Positions 46,080 to 59,489 of a DNA stretch of 64,000 nucleotides are shown piece after piece; the first letter of the stretch is position 1, and each line of letters opens with the position of its first letter. Below the pieces are notes generated by a model, which was not told the DNA's origin, made no database searches, and saw nothing but the letters and a program-made list of their open reading frames with translations. Origin of the DNA: Alnus glutinosa (Eukaryota; Streptophyta; Magnoliopsida; Fagales; Betulaceae); NCBI RefSeq assembly GCF_958979055.1, contig NC_084896.1:24252501-24316500 (forward strand). Direction: 5' to 3'. A program made the position numbers and the translations under genes.

Positions 46080-46235
46080 ATTTTACATATGATGACTAGT
46101 GTCATCGCTAACAGTAAATGGTCATCGCTAATAGCGACGACATTTTCTGTCGTCGTTGATTTTAAATTTTTCTGAAATTAATTAGTGACGAGTAGCAAAA
46201 GTTGTCGCCGAAAGTTTTGTAATGCTTGACATTTT
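46080..46235. mobile_element. CACTA-like subterminal sequence
   Basis: Repeated and inverted GTCATCGCTAA, TAGCGACGACA and GTCGTCG motifs in ~150 bp are typical of the subterminal region of plant CACTA transposons. No CACTA terminus was located. A similar TTAGCGACAAAAAGTGTCAC lies near 63193. Confidence 0.4.
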
Positions 46236-46239
46236 AGTG

Positions 46240-49200
46240 GTTTGTGTGATAAGTATTATGTAAATTGTCCCGTAATAATCTACATTTTAGTAGTTAAGAC
46301 TTGAGATAAGAAGTGTAACGTAAATTATAATGTTGGCTTAGAGGGAAGCTGGCCGGAAGGGGAATAGGAAATTACGCACTGAACCTTGACCGACATCACC
46401 TATTAAGATATCAAGCCTATACTATATCGTCAAGGCACCACCATTGTTAAGGCTTGAAACACCCATGAGTCATGACCAGACCCAAATCAAAGAGTAATAA
46501 TCAAGAGATCTTTTCTTAATGTTACAGAACCTAAGCATTAATTATTAATCATCACTTGATTTCCTTAGCACATGATATTGTGCATTAAACAAAATCAAAT
46601 CTTCCCCATATGCACTCATAGAAGTATTTTCAAAGATTCCATCTTTTATATATATAAAACAAAGAACCCAACCAAAAAAAAAAAAAAAAAATCAGAAAAA
46701 TACATAACTAAATACAAGCAAATCAACAGAGAAATCCAATTTAGACAAACGTCTAACACCTCATTGCTCTGAAGGGAGGCCTTGAAAGAGAATGCCCATC
46801 AGGAATGCCAGTAGGGAAGTTGATGGCGGCCCTTGACTGAGGGTACTAACAAGATAACCCCATAAAACTTAGCTCATGATCAGTTTCCGAGAAAATTGGA
46901 AAGGCTAAGAGGTATATATACAACAGTTGAAGGATCTACTACTAGGACAGTGAGTCTAATGCTTAACCATATCATAAGTTGTTTGAGCTAAGATTTGGTT
47001 TTGAAAAATCTAGGAAACCAAAAGGGCTCTTTATAAAAGAACAAGGGGACCTTGGATCTAATGGGACATATCCAAGGTAGAGATGGAGCATATAGCCCAC
47101 GCGTGCGCGCCAAGGACGTCTCGAGCCTCCACAAAAGAGAGAGTCGGTTTATCAATCTAATTATTTAGATTAATTCATAATTACTTCTTACAGTGCTTTT
47201 ACAGGTACTACAGCTTCTTTTTTTAATTACAACTTACTTACAAACTCACATGGCAATATACTTGATAATTACCACATGGTCCAATTATCATATTTACAAA
47301 TAGCGACGTGACAATTATCATGTCAACCACTAAAATGTAAACTGTCACGTGACGATTTACGTGTTACTCATTTTCATAAAATACGAAATGCTATTATAGT
47401 AAAAGCTTCAACCCTTTGATTTTCCTTCTGCTTGTCAACTACCTTAACTTCACGCGTAGCTATAAATGAATGTGTTTATTGAGGATGGCTAAACAATAGG
47501 AATTTGAGTCAACTTGAGAATCCAACATTTCATTCTAGGTAAGAAGGAAGATGAGCTTAAAATAAACTAAACAATATATTTAAATACCATTCCCCATATG
47601 GATGCATATATTTAATTATATTTATATTTATTATAAGCAACAAATTTGTTTACTCCAAAGTTTAATTCAACTCAATAGAACCCTACTTCCCAGGCAGTCA
47701 AGACAAAATCTTCAACTTATTTGTTGACTATTAGCTCGTGCATGGCTTTCCTATCTGACTCAGGGAAATTACCCAGAAGTAACGGTTACTGCTGCATATA
47801 CTATGTATACAAAATTTATTAATATCATATACTATGTATACATATATATTATGGTCCAACAAAGTTTTACTCAAATCCTTTTGATCCTGTCTATTAAACT
47901 AACATTTGTCTTTAGAGCGTGTGATTCTCACATGTATTTTCAAATATCAGTTTAATAAACTAGGCTATAAGTTAAAGGAATTTGGAATAAAATTTTGTCC
48001 ATTATAGTTTGAGTAATAGTACATACTACACCATCATTGAACTGGTGTGACAGTGTCCATCAGGCCTTGTTAAAAAAAATAATAATAAATAAAGGTTGAT
48101 GAGCACTACCACATCACCTAGTGAGATGGGGGTGTAGTACGCACTAATATTTTAATTTTTGCAAAATTTAATGGGCAAAGAACTTAAGTACAAATCGAGG
48201 ATCTGGATCTCCTACAGTTAGAGTGCTTGATTTGCTAGCAATTTGGACAGTCCCATTCCCATAGATAGAGACCGGGATTGCGGGATTCACTTGTTCTTTA
48301 TGAGTTGTCCAAATTACTAACAAACAACTAATTGCAGGAAATCCTTATCCATTAATCATAGGTTCATAGTTTGGATGATTCAATTGTCTAACATGAACCT
48401 TTGAATAAATCTGTAGCCCACCAACCAATAATTTCATTTAGATACTCCAAGCTAATAAGAGATATGGACAAGTTGCAACTAACTTGGTTGAATTGTCTAC
48501 GTCAATGAGTTACTTAAGCACATCTTAATAATGGCATATGATAGAGAGATTTCACTTAATTAATGTGCTGATCTGGTGATGGAAAGCAGAACAAAAATTA
48601 AAAGAACAGTGAAGTGTTGTTTCATTGAGATGCCTTTTGAGTGTTTTAATTATGGGTCCTGTGCTACAGGAAGTAGATCGAATTTGAAGCCAACTTTGAA
48701 AGTCTGTCTTAAATTTGATGATTGACCTCTAATTAAAACATAAACCTATTAATAAAGCAGAATGATTTAACATAATTGGGCCACCCCTAATAAAAATGAG
48801 TTCGAGTTGAGATTCCAAATGAAAATTTTCAAGAAATAAAAAAAATCAATAAGTTGTTTTAAAGCATATGATTCCCATGTGCATTTTATTATGATCAATA
48901 GAGCATGTGTTTTCACTTGCATTATTAATTATTAAAATTGTTCTAAGAACAGATGTCAAGTTAATAGATTGAGTTGAATGAATTTCTTCAAACTCAATTT
49001 AGGAAAAAACTTTACCTTAATTTGATTTTTTTTTCCCCCTTTTTAATTCCTTTTAAGGAACCATGGGGAGGTAGGTACGGAAAGAGTTTTCCTTCAAACT
49101 AGGTTGGAGAAACTACTTCCAACCTGATCTAAAATAATTTTCGTGTATTCCTTAAGCATATATATGAGAAGCACATGTTATTTTAATAGCATTAAAAAGA

Positions 49201-51340
49201 GTTTGAGAAAAATCTATTAAAAAAGTATGTGCTTCTTAGTGAGGATGCTCTCTTTTCCACTTAAATTTGAGAGTTTCATGGTCAGGATCTATTATTGTTA
49301 CATCTAATGGTGTAAATGATGTCAAATAATTAAAATTTATTGAATAGCGTGCTAACATATTTATCATGTGGCATCATCAACATAGTCAAATACAACAACA
49401 TTAAATCATGACCATAAAATGGCTAATCTATCTTATTTCTTGCTTCTCTCGTGCTATTAAAAAAATATGTGTTTCTCACATACTAAAAGATACATGACAA
49501 CTTTATAGATTGACTTGGAATAACTTTATCTAACCAACTTTAAAGAACAATTGCCATGTCCCTCGGACATGTACCTACACGTACCATTGTGGCACATGTG
49601 GATTATACGCATCACCGCTCATTTGATTTCCTATAGCAGATTTCCTCCATCAAAGCACCTCTAACTCTCTTTTGTAAAAACTTTTTAGTCCATCAGAAAT
49701 TCTAGATCTGGATCTAGACCTCAAAAATATCTAATATTAGTGGCTCTCTACCCATCGCCTTAGATGATGTTACTTTCACCATTATACAACTACCTCTTAG
49801 TCTCCCCAGCTCTCTCGTAAGCTGGCTAGGAGTTAACTTAAAATGGGTTTCTTTTCTTGATACTCACAACGTTCATCATGGACCAGTACAACCAACTTCA
49901 CTAACAACATTTCCGATTGCCTTCTTCGCCTTCGAAAATGCCCTCTAGAGCTACGGCTACATTGATGTCAATATTGGATTTTCTTTTTGGTCTTTGTATT
50001 TTGAATTTTGAATTCAGTAATTTTCTGATATGGTAACTGTGTTGTTTGTTTGTATTTCTTCTTACTCATCTATAAAAATAAATAAATAAAAGAATGGTAT
50101 CTAACTATTGTATTGACCTTGACCCGTCTTAACTGTACTACACTTACCACAGCCCAAATTGGTCAATGGCATGAAGAAAAGAAAATAGGCAGCTAAAATT
50201 GGGGTGTGAAAACGACTACCCTTGGGTTTTTGTTCAGTAGGTTGGTTTCCACATTTACTCAGCAATTTGAGACTTCCCATATCACATCTACCTTCAAAAT
50301 GAATAATCAAATAGTTATATATCTTATTGTTAGATGTTACTATATATGCACGTGGCTCTGAATTTCCAGCAATTTGTACATAAATATGAGAGTTCAAACG
50401 GGTGGATAAACTGTCCGAAACTTGTTTAGATAAATGAATCTCATAAGAGATCTATTACATTTACTGTACAACAAAATTGTTAAAAAATCTCTATTTCATG
50501 CATGTATCTCTCACTTGCAGAGCCTTTCGGGTCCAGGAGCCTGGACAGGTGGAACCCAACCCCTTTGGCCCCCCAAAAAAATAAATAAATAAATAAATAA
50601 AGAAGCCCTACTTTGACCACTCGGGAACATCATCATGGGGTAGAAACTTCCCACATAGATAAAACTTTAATTAAAAAACAAATGAAATGAAAAGGTCCAA
50701 AGTGGGGTAAAGAGGAGAGACACAGTGCCTGCAGCAAAAGCAAATAAATATAAGAGGAAACAGAGCTGCTGAGCAAGAGAGGGGAGGAAAAAGAAAGCTG
50801 AGGGAATCACGTGGGGGGTGGTTTGGGAGAGTTTTACCCCCCGTGCCTAGCTGTAATCATCTAGATAACACATAAACCAGCATTAGTTTATCTGTGTGAT
50901 GGCATTGGGTTCAATTGGGTCAGAGAAGGGTTCAAAAGGCAACGATTCTCAAAAGTTGCAGAGGCCCCACCAGGCACCAAGATGCCTTCTCTCTGCCCTC
51001 ATCCCAACCTTGGGAAGAAAGAGATGAAGGAAAAGGTCCCAAAGAGTCAAAGACAGCAACTGAGATTGATCTTCAAGCAATGAGATGAAGGAAATATGGC
51101 GCACCACCTGAAAAACCTCAGCTTTTTCCACATATCACAATTCAGGGAGACCCCAGAAAAAGATACTTCCACAAAAAAGAACAAGATTCAATAATATCAC
51201 TGGCATTCTTTTTTCAATTTTGGGGCCAGTCAATATTAAAAGCATTCACAATGGGATAAAACAGAATGATGTTCAAGCATTAAAGAAAGGGATGAAGGAA
51301 AGATGCTGATCTATATATATTCAAGAGCATTCAATATCTG
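46240..51340. other. Five kb without a recognised gene
   Basis: AT-rich spacer. A minus-strand frame near 46755-46840 (AAINFPTGIPDGHSLSRPPF to a stop) reads like a coding C-terminus, but I cannot place it. The dispersed CATGTGATTCTCAC family recurs at about 47910-47960, 48860-49010, 49130-49230 and 49460-49550. An (AAAT)n run sits at 50577-50601. Confidence 0.4.
48010..48145. repeat. MITE-like element
   Basis: GAGTAATAGTACATACTACACC and GGTGTAGTACGCACTAATATTT form inverted ends about 135 bp apart, with a short palindromic interior. Duplication not resolved. Confidence 0.55.
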
Positions 51341-51991
51341 ATGGACACAATGTTTCTGTTTACAATTTTTCTCTAAGAAGCACTGACAAAATGCCATGAT
51401 ACATACAACCAGAAACCCATATCAGAAATATGTGGGGTTACAGCAGTTAAAGAAAAGAAATTACAGTTCATCTCTTTTACCAAGCCCTCCTTCCCAAACC
51501 AAGAAACAACTTCTAAATCAATCAAACAACCACACAAAGATTAGCACACCGACAAAAAGTAAAATTAACAGACTAGTCATTAAGCATCAAACTCAAGTTG
51601 GTTGGGGGCAGCTTCCTTACTACCGCCACCATGGAATTCATTGAAGTAAGAGAATTAGTAGAATTATAAAAGGTTGGCGGCTCTAATACACCAGAGCTTC
51701 ACCACCTCCATGCATTGAAGGTAAATTAAAAACTTAACCTCCACTTGCTCTATCCCTAAATGGAAAGCTGAGCTCCAACTCCATAGTTGGATTCTGCATT
51801 GAGAGTATAAAGATTCAACCAGGCCTCAGAAACCTGTGAATGATTATGCTCTCTATTTACAGATTAATAGAGGCATAAACCAACTTCACCAAAAACACTG
51901 ACTGAACTCCTACTCTGTGACTTCTAAAATTGTTAGTCAATTAAAACTAGCTACCCATATAAACAATTTGCCTAGTTGGATCCTACCCTTG
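51341..51991 (-). other. 3' untranslated side of the DUF620 gene
   Basis: No coding similarity. The interval is moderately GC-balanced and lies just beyond the DUF620 stop codon, so it likely contains the transcript's 3' end. Confidence 0.35.
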
Positions 51992-54127
51992 TTAGACTTC
52001 CATCTTCCAAATCATGTTATCCGCGGAGCTTTCATGTTCTTTCTCCAGTGCTGCAACTTTGGCTCGATATGCTGCTAGTGCAATCGCCCCCTTTCCCCTT
52101 TCATCCCGAGGAAGCTCACAGGTCTCACTGATGGACCCTGATCTCAAGTCTGCTGGGGGTATGAAGCAGTCCACCGACAGACCCGCAACGTTAAACGCAA
52201 CCTCCTCAATTGTCCAAGCTTCTTCCATCTTTGTTTTGGTATGGCTCATTGCCATCTCACCAAACCTGAAAAGGGTTACTACAGAACGCCCAGAGTGGGC
52301 AATCATGATCCCCTCAACAGACCTGTAATCATCCAGGAACGAATTGATTGTAGTTTCCCAGTAAACTGCATCACCACAATTGGATTGGATGCGGGTGAGA
52401 TGCGAATCCTCCATGTGAACAAGAAGCCCGGTCTTTGTGCTGAAGTAGCCAAACAAGACATGCCTAATTATCTCTGCCGGGCCTTCACTCCTGGCCTTCA
52501 ATGTCTCAGGGTCAGCACAAAGCTTAAGGATGAAGCAATCCTCGCCATTGATCCTCTTCTCCCCTATGCATCTAGCATCCGCAAACATACTGGCAGTGGT
52601 TCTAGGATCAAGCCCCTGAAACAAAAATAAACAGATGCCAAATATGAAAATGACCATAACACAAAAACAAACTTGTACAGAAAACCACAACTTTACCTGA
52701 AGTGCGCGACGGAGAGGCCTCACAGGCCCTTTTGCAGTGTGGGCACCGAGCCAGGGTGTGTGCCTCCAAACAAGCTTGCCATTGCAGCCAGCATGAACCT
52801 TGCTGCCCCCGGCTGCAAGCTCCACGTACCACATATCTGGATTCATCTGCCAGAGCACAAACCCGCCAGACTCAGCACACCTAGCAGCATTCCGGTTCTT
52901 CATCACCTTAGTGGCGGTTTCGAACTCGGAAGCCACCATCCGAACCTTTCCCATCGCATATGCATTTTTTATTGAGTTCTGCAGCTTCTGCCCACCAGAA
53001 GCCGCAGTGTACTGCTGCAATATATACTGAGCAGACGAAGTCTCCTGCAATAATACCGGTGGTAGATCACAAAAAATTTAGAGTGGTTTTTTTATTACTA
53101 AATTCATAGTAATTTTGATTAAATTTACAAAGAAGAGATAAACATAAAAGGTAATCAAATTAATCATATCAACCACTCCATACTTAGTGAAACGTACAGT
53201 GAATATCAATTCCAAGTCTAAAATGCAAAACTATTGTATGCTTTTTTTTCGTCACTAATGAAGTAACAGAAACAGTTAGGCCCACACGCTCCAGTTGACT
53301 AGTTTTTACTCCTTGTGTTTTCCTCTATTTTCTCATCAACCAAACGGGAGCTTAAACTGGGGAAAAAAAAAAAGGAAAGAAAAGAAAAGCAAAAATCTAA
53401 ACCCCTAAAAAAAAAATCCAAAATATAGTCAACTAAATCATAGAGCAAATCTAAATCCAAACTCCCAAATACCTTAACGAACACTCCACACCCCATTTCC
53501 ACAAAGAAAAAATATACAATTAAAAAACAAAAAAAAAAAAGTTATCTTTGAAAATCACTTTAGTTTTCATATTTTCGTCACGAGGACCACTACTTTTGAA
53601 AACCATTTGTTTTCTCTTTTATTCCTAAAGCCCCATCAAATAGGTTTGCGAGAGAGAGCGAGACTGACAATGGGGGTGTCCTTGATGCTAAGGTGAGGAA
53701 AAGGGTCGGTGGTGTTAACGTGCACTGGGGCGAGAGGTGCGCCCATCACCCCAAGCAACAGCCTCAGATCGGACCTCCGGCACGCCGCCGCTGCCGACGT
53801 CACCGACGGCGTCCTCGCCAGTTGTCCCTTCATCCAATGCCCCAGCCCCGACCCGGCCCGCTTCGACTCCCCGACTCCCTCCCCGTCAGGGTCCGGCCCC
53901 TCCATCAACGGCGCCAGCGCCTCCCCCACCGGCCTGAGACTCCCGGATCTCCCGATCAACGGCTCCGGATGCGCCACGTAGTTCTGGCTCCGGTCTTTCT
54001 TTCTCCGGAACAGACCCGACATGGGAGACCCGGCCCGGCCCGGACTGTTCGCCCGAGACCGCGACGGCGAGAGCCCCCGGACCACTTCCTCTTTTAGCGC
54101 CGAGAAGAACCCTTGCTTTTTCTCCAT
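51992..54127 (-). CDS. DUF620 family protein
   Basis: Three minus-strand exons (53669-54127, 52697-53044, 51992-52615) are joined by 624- and 81-bp GT/AG introns, all phase 0, to give 476 residues. The start MEKKQGFFSALKEEVVRGLS is a conserved family N-terminus, followed by a Ser/Pro/Arg-rich stretch (SRSRANSPGRAGSPMSGLFR). The core spans ETSSAQYILQQYTAASGGQK, CAESGGFVLWQMNPDMWYVE, GLDPRTTASMFADARCIGEK and TKTKMEEAWTIEEVAFNVAG, ending IPPADLRSGSISE and a basic tail. Length agrees with Arabidopsis DUF620 members of ~480-495 aa such as At3g19540 and At1g49840 (from memory). The biochemical role is unknown. There is no signal peptide or membrane span. A TATTG-like acceptor and the donor ATT|GTCAGT are unremarkable. 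The upstream leader is CT-rich. Confidence 0.92.
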
Positions 54128-54483
54128 TTTGCACTTCGCCCCCAACCAGAAAAAAAGGACTAAAAACTAAAAAACCAAAAACCCTAAACTCCGAGCGATT
54201 GGTAGTGTTTGGGTTGGTTAGAGAGTGGAGAGACTGAAATGGGTTTGTGAGTGAAACTGACACCCCTTCATAGAGAGAGGGTGTTTGTTGGAGAGAGAGT
54301 GGGAAACTGGTTTTGGGGAAAAAACGGCTCGGAGAATGTGAGCACAGCTGCACAGGGTGCTAGTGTGTGAGCGCGACTTTTAGAGAGTGAGCGAGCGTGT
54401 GTACGTTTGGAGGGGTCTGAGTCTAGAGAGAGAAAAAGTTGGTATATTTACAGAGAGTGAGAGAGAGTGGGGGTTTGCTATAG

Positions 54484-54494
54484 CCTATATAAGG
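54484..54494 (-). promoter_or_regulatory. TATA box of the DUF620 gene
   Basis: The minus strand reads CCTTATATAGG about 360 bp upstream of the ATG. Strong CT-rich tracts follow, as in a plant leader with Y-patches. This implies a leader of ~320 bp. Confidence 0.55.
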
Positions 54495-54544
54495 GGAAAG
54501 TAAAGAGACGGGGAGAGAGAAAGAGAAAGAAGAGAAGTGTGTTT

Positions 54545-55608
54545 GTATTTATTAAATGAAACTCTTTACATATATGATATATTTTTTATACTTTCATTGT
54601 ATTAATTAATGTAGGGTCTTTTAAGCTTTTTTTTTTTATTATTTATTTATTATTATTTAGTGGTAGATATAAAAAAACAAGTTATTTAAAACACTGACAA
54701 ATAATGTGGCACATTATCTTCCTTAGATAAGACAAATTATAGATAGAGTATTAATTGAAGAAATTGAATTTAGGATATTTTAATTTTCGAGCAATTTACT
54801 CGAGTTTTATAGCGTTAGGCTCTTGTTCATTTTTAGAGTTTTTGCTTTACCTTTTTTGATTTAGTTGAATAAAGTTCAAAGATTTATATTAAAAAAATTA
54901 AAAAAAAATTAGCATTACTCTTATTAATGGGTGTATAGTAACATTACTCTTATCATATTTTTATAATTAAAATTCAACTGTTAAATTTAAAAACTAATGA
55001 TGAGGATAAATAAATTTTATTTTGAATTTTAAAATATCTTAATTTATAGTTTTAAAAAAAAAAAGACATGAATGTGTCTCTTTTAAAAAAAAAAATAATA
55101 ATGCATTGTTAAAAATTTTGCTTTGGACATATATCACTCTATGGGAGGTGGATCTAGGTACACAAAACTATCATGAATATTCTATTGATAGGTGGAAATC
55201 AAACTAAAATTGTACGTTAATTTTGTCACATATCTATTAATATATACAAAGAGTAACGTTAATAATCATATTTTAATCACACTTCGTTGATTTTACATTG
55301 TCAAATAGTTTTTGGATCACCTACTATTAATTTAAAAAAAAAATCAAAAGTAAATTAACAATAACACATCAGCAAAATGAGATTAGAGAAAAAAAAAAAA
55401 AAAAAAAAAAAGGTTGTCTATAGCATTACTCATATATACACACACACGTGATGGTTGATTTACGCTATTATACAAATACATTCTTCATAGCTTGAAATTA
55501 GATTTTTGTGATATGCTTTCTTAGAGATTCTTGAGACTACATCATTGTGTATTATCTCAATAAATCAATTAGGGTATATTTGATAATATATTTTTTTGGG
55601 GTGTTTTT
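54545..55608. other. AT-rich spacer
   Basis: No gene. Contains A-runs (notably 55388-55411) and a short (CA)n near 55437-55447. Confidence 0.4.
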
Positions 55609-57760
55609 TGTAACACTCTAAATAAATAAAAGATAAGAGAAATTAGAAAATTTGGCAATAACGAACAAATATATTAAATTACATATCACATGTATCCCTC
55701 GGTGAAATTAGATTAAGCATGGCGAGACTCATATGTATTAGATAAAAAAGGACTAAAAATATAATTTAAAACTCAAAAAGAATTTAAAACTGTGCAATCT
55801 CGTTCGATCGATAATACATCTCGATTGACAAAGTTGGTACTACCACGAGTCAGTTGGAATTTCACACGGGAAAATGAATGTTTGAGACATGGGTAATCTC
55901 GATCAACCGAGTTCGTTCGACCGATAAGGCAGTTAGTAGGTAAAAATGGACGGCCGAGATGGTTCACACGTGTGGGGTAAGTGAGGCTTAGCATACATTT
56001 ATTGCTGGTAAAGCATATCTTGGTTGATTGAGCATAAAACTTGTTCGACCAAGCTCACATTTTCACAATGTGCATGGGTCTTTATAAACGCAAAAGCTTT
56101 TCCTTCCTTTGCTTGTCCAATAAAGAAGAGAGAGCGAGAAACCGAGAGAGGTTGAGAAAATAGAGGGATAAAGAAAAAGAAAGAATAAGGGAGCTTAGAG
56201 GACACTAAATCAAGAGGTATGATCCCTACTCCCTTATAGTGTAGTTTAATTATTTTGAGGCTTTAACTTGATGGGTGGATTTGATCAAATGTTATGTAAG
56301 GTTGTTTTGAGAATATTTTGTTCGGTTGTGGATTTTTTTGGAGTTTCTTATTGAAGGATTGTTGTTGGTGTTTAGAGTTTGATAAGTTGAAGTTAGGATT
56401 GTATTTGTGTTGTGATCATTGTTGTGTGGTAGTTCGAAGTTTTTGGAATTGAAAAATGAGAGGTTTTATAGCTGTAATGTAATGGTAAGACGTTGGGTTG
56501 ATGGAGTTGATGCAAGATATATGGTGTTGAAAACTAAGGTTTGGGGTGTTTTCGAACATGATAAGACGTTGTTAGGGTGCTTCGGTCAATCGAGATTGAG
56601 TCTCGATCAACCGAGCATAGCAGGTCGAACAGTGTTCGACCGAGCTTCGCACATTTTTATTTTTATTTTTTTCGGTCGAACGAAATCACCCACAGTTAAA
56701 AAATCCTGGTATTTTTCAAGGGAATTGGCTATTTAGGGTTTGAGTAGGAAGTTAGGGTTTTCAAAAGAGAGTAATTCCTAATTAATAAGTGCAATGTAAT
56801 GCAAACATACACGTGATATGAATTGAACGCGTAAACAAGGCTTTAAGCAAAAGTAGTACGTAAATCTTCCCAACATCAATTATAAATGATTTCTCATGAA
56901 ACGTTTTATAATGCATACGCAAGTAAATAAAAAAGACATGCATGATTTTATTTGTGATATGAGCCCTGGATTTTGATTAATTTTATATATGCCAATGTAT
57001 GTTGCAACATGGTTTACATAACTGTTGAGAAAAAAAATTATTAAAAAATGAAGGAAAAAAAAAGTATAAATAGTAAAAGGTGAAATGTAAAGATCAGAAT
57101 CTCAAATAACAAGTTTATGTTAGGAAAAAGAAAAAATTATGATAACAAAAGGTAGTCAAGTTCAAAAAAACAAAGGGAGAATTGAATGGTAAAGTAAAGA
57201 GAAAAGTTCAGAAACTGAGAAATTAGATAAAATGATAGTTTTTAGTATTTCATAAATATGTATATGTACAGTGATTATGGGCATGTTTTGATTTTTAATA
57301 TATATTTCTCATTATTTTTTGTTGGGAAACGAGTTGAACAAGATTAGTATGTATGTTTCGATGCATTAAGCATGATTTTAAGCCTCTCTCATGTTTTGAT
57401 TTTAAGTTTTTTAGAGTAGTTTAAAGTTTTTAGTATAGAGTTTAGTACTTCGGTATTATCTTTAAAGTTTTTAGTGTAGTTTAAGTATATATACTCACAT
57501 CATTATTCTTTGTATTGTTTATGAGGCAACAATAGTAGTACCACACGGATTGTACCGATTCAAGAAAAAACGTTATTCACATCTGCGTTATTACTATAAA
57601 ATGACTAGTTAATTTGAAGTTTCCTTAAAATTCTTTATAAAGTTCAGTTTCACCTACTAACTAGGCAATGTAGGACTTAACACCTATGAGTATCTCTATT
57701 AACCACTCATTCTACGTGAGTTGTTCATCTCTTCCTAATATGAGCCCGGAGTGCTACACG
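55609..57760. mobile_element. LTR-retrotransposon-like sequence
   Basis: A likely 5' edge TGTAACACTC at 55609 is a common start of Ty3/gypsy LTRs. Within the next ~1.1 kb the phrases TTCGATCGAT, TCTCGATCAACCGAG and GTTCGACCGAG recur on both strands. The right edge (perhaps TGCTACA near 57757) is uncertain and no target duplication was found. There is no reverse transcriptase, so it may be a solo LTR or fragment. Frames inside (e.g. 56419-56736) look non-coding. Confidence 0.4.
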
Positions 57761-58019
57761 GATAATGTGGATTATTGCACTTATCCTACGGGCATTGCAT
57801 CTTTTATTTATGGTTTGAAAAAGTATTTTGATGTGATATTAAGGTGCAAATATTTGTTAATGTTGTGTGTTTTGTGTTGCTTGTTAATTTTTTATTTTGA
57901 TCACATTAAAAAAAAAAATTAAAAAAAATAAATCCTAATTACTTTTTTAACCAGTTTTGTTGATTCATATAGCAATGTTAACATTGTTCATGTAAAAGAA
58001 AGCGTCTCTTTATAATTAG

Positions 58020-58490
58020 CTTTTGGGATAAATGAAAAATTATTCTATGTGATTTGGAGTTTTAACAAATAACTCACTTGGTATTAAAAGTTGATTAAAT
58101 ACTCTCCAGGGTAAGCCAAAAAAAAAAAATAAATAAATAAACAAAACAAATGGGTCCCCACCATTAGAAAAGTTGGAAAAATCTGTTAATATATCATATC
58201 AACACAAATCATAATGTGACATGTGCCACTTATAATAAAAAAATATATTAATATATATATATACACACACATTTTAATATTTTATTTTTATTATAAGTAA
58301 CACATGTCACATTGTTATTGGTATGTGGACATGTCATATTAACAGATTCTGTCAATTTAATTATTTAACCGAAGAGACCTATTTTTGTTCCCCCCTTATT
58401 TCAAAGAGTATTTAATCACTTTTTAAATTTCAGCGAGTCATTTATCAAAACTCTAAACTATAGGACCAGTTTTTCATCTATCCCTTTTTT
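58020..58490. mobile_element. Long palindromic MITE
   Basis: GGGATAAATGAAAAATTATT ... AACTCACTTGG ... GATTAAATACTC is inverted at GAGTATTTAATCAC ... TCATTTATCAAAACTC ... TTTTTCATCTATCCC. The interior is also self-complementary (TCTGTTAATATATCATATCA with TGACATGTCATATTAACAGA). The element could fold on itself along most of its ~470 bp. Confidence 0.75.
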
Positions 58491-59044
58491 TTTCTAACCC
58501 AAATATTCCATATTATGGCCTTTATATATATTAGTAATTATGTCATCCATATATAAGTCTTAATAATTAGATCATTGTGTCACGTCAGTTCATTTTTAAT
58601 GATTTTTTATGAGTAATAGCAGTGTTAAAGGAAGAGAATAAATGTGCTCTTTCTCACTTTTGATTTTTTTTTTTTTTTTTTTTTTTTTAAAAGGTGATAA
58701 GAAACGGCCCATTTGGTAACGTTTGTTTTATAACTTAATGTTGCATAAAATTCGTTATTGTTTAGTTTAGATAGCTCAAATAACATATGTTTAAAACTAA
58801 ATACATATAATTATAAAATTTATATAAATTAAAAAAAAAAAAAAAAAACCAAAGAGAGTAATGCGACAACACTTCGCACTCGTTTAGTCATTTTATCAAA
58901 CTACTCAACACTGGTTGATGTGATCATTAAGGAATCAGTAAAAAGTTTTGTGTTTTTTAAGTTGGCTATTCAACCCATGACACGTCGGTCAGTGTAAAAG
59001 ATGGGTGATAAAATAGGAGTACAGACTAGATTTATTTAATTTTA

Positions 59045-59185
59045 AAAAAAAAAATTGTTAAATTTACAATACTAATATAACAACCGCTCATATTAGGGTA
59101 TACCCCACACACTGAGACCATTCTTATGTGAGGAGTTATTGTGCACTTGTTGTGATGGTGTAGTGCAGGAATCAAATCTAAAAAA
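59045..59185. repeat. Decayed relative of the 36.5-kb MITE family
   Basis: TTGTTAAATTTACAATACTA...CAACCGCTCAT pairs with TATGTGAGGAGTTATTGTGC...GTAGTGCAGGAATCAAATCT, matching the order and wording of the nested pair at 36.5 kb. Confidence 0.6.
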
Positions 59186-59489
59186 AGAATAAATTTATTT
59201 ATTTATTTTTAAAAAAGTGATCATTTTGATACGCTAGAAACAAGGTTAAAATTGGTAATCTCCTTCTGACATTAGAGTTTTTTTTTTTTTTTTTTTTTTA
59301 ATACAAATCATTAAGGTAGAGAAAGTGATACATATCACATCATCATTAGAAAACATAGCTCAATAGGAAAAATCAAACCTCGAGTAAAGTTTGGGCAAAA
59401 ATAAAGTTAGTCAACGCCATAAAGTAAACTTTAGAAATTGACTATTGTACGGTTAAATTTCAATGAAGTCCATGGCAAAGTCAGATTAA

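Noticed and set aside
53693..54097. 134-codon plus-strand frame over the DUF620 first exon
   Set aside because: GC-rich antisense frame; the minus-strand DUF620 frame has clear family similarity and splice sites.
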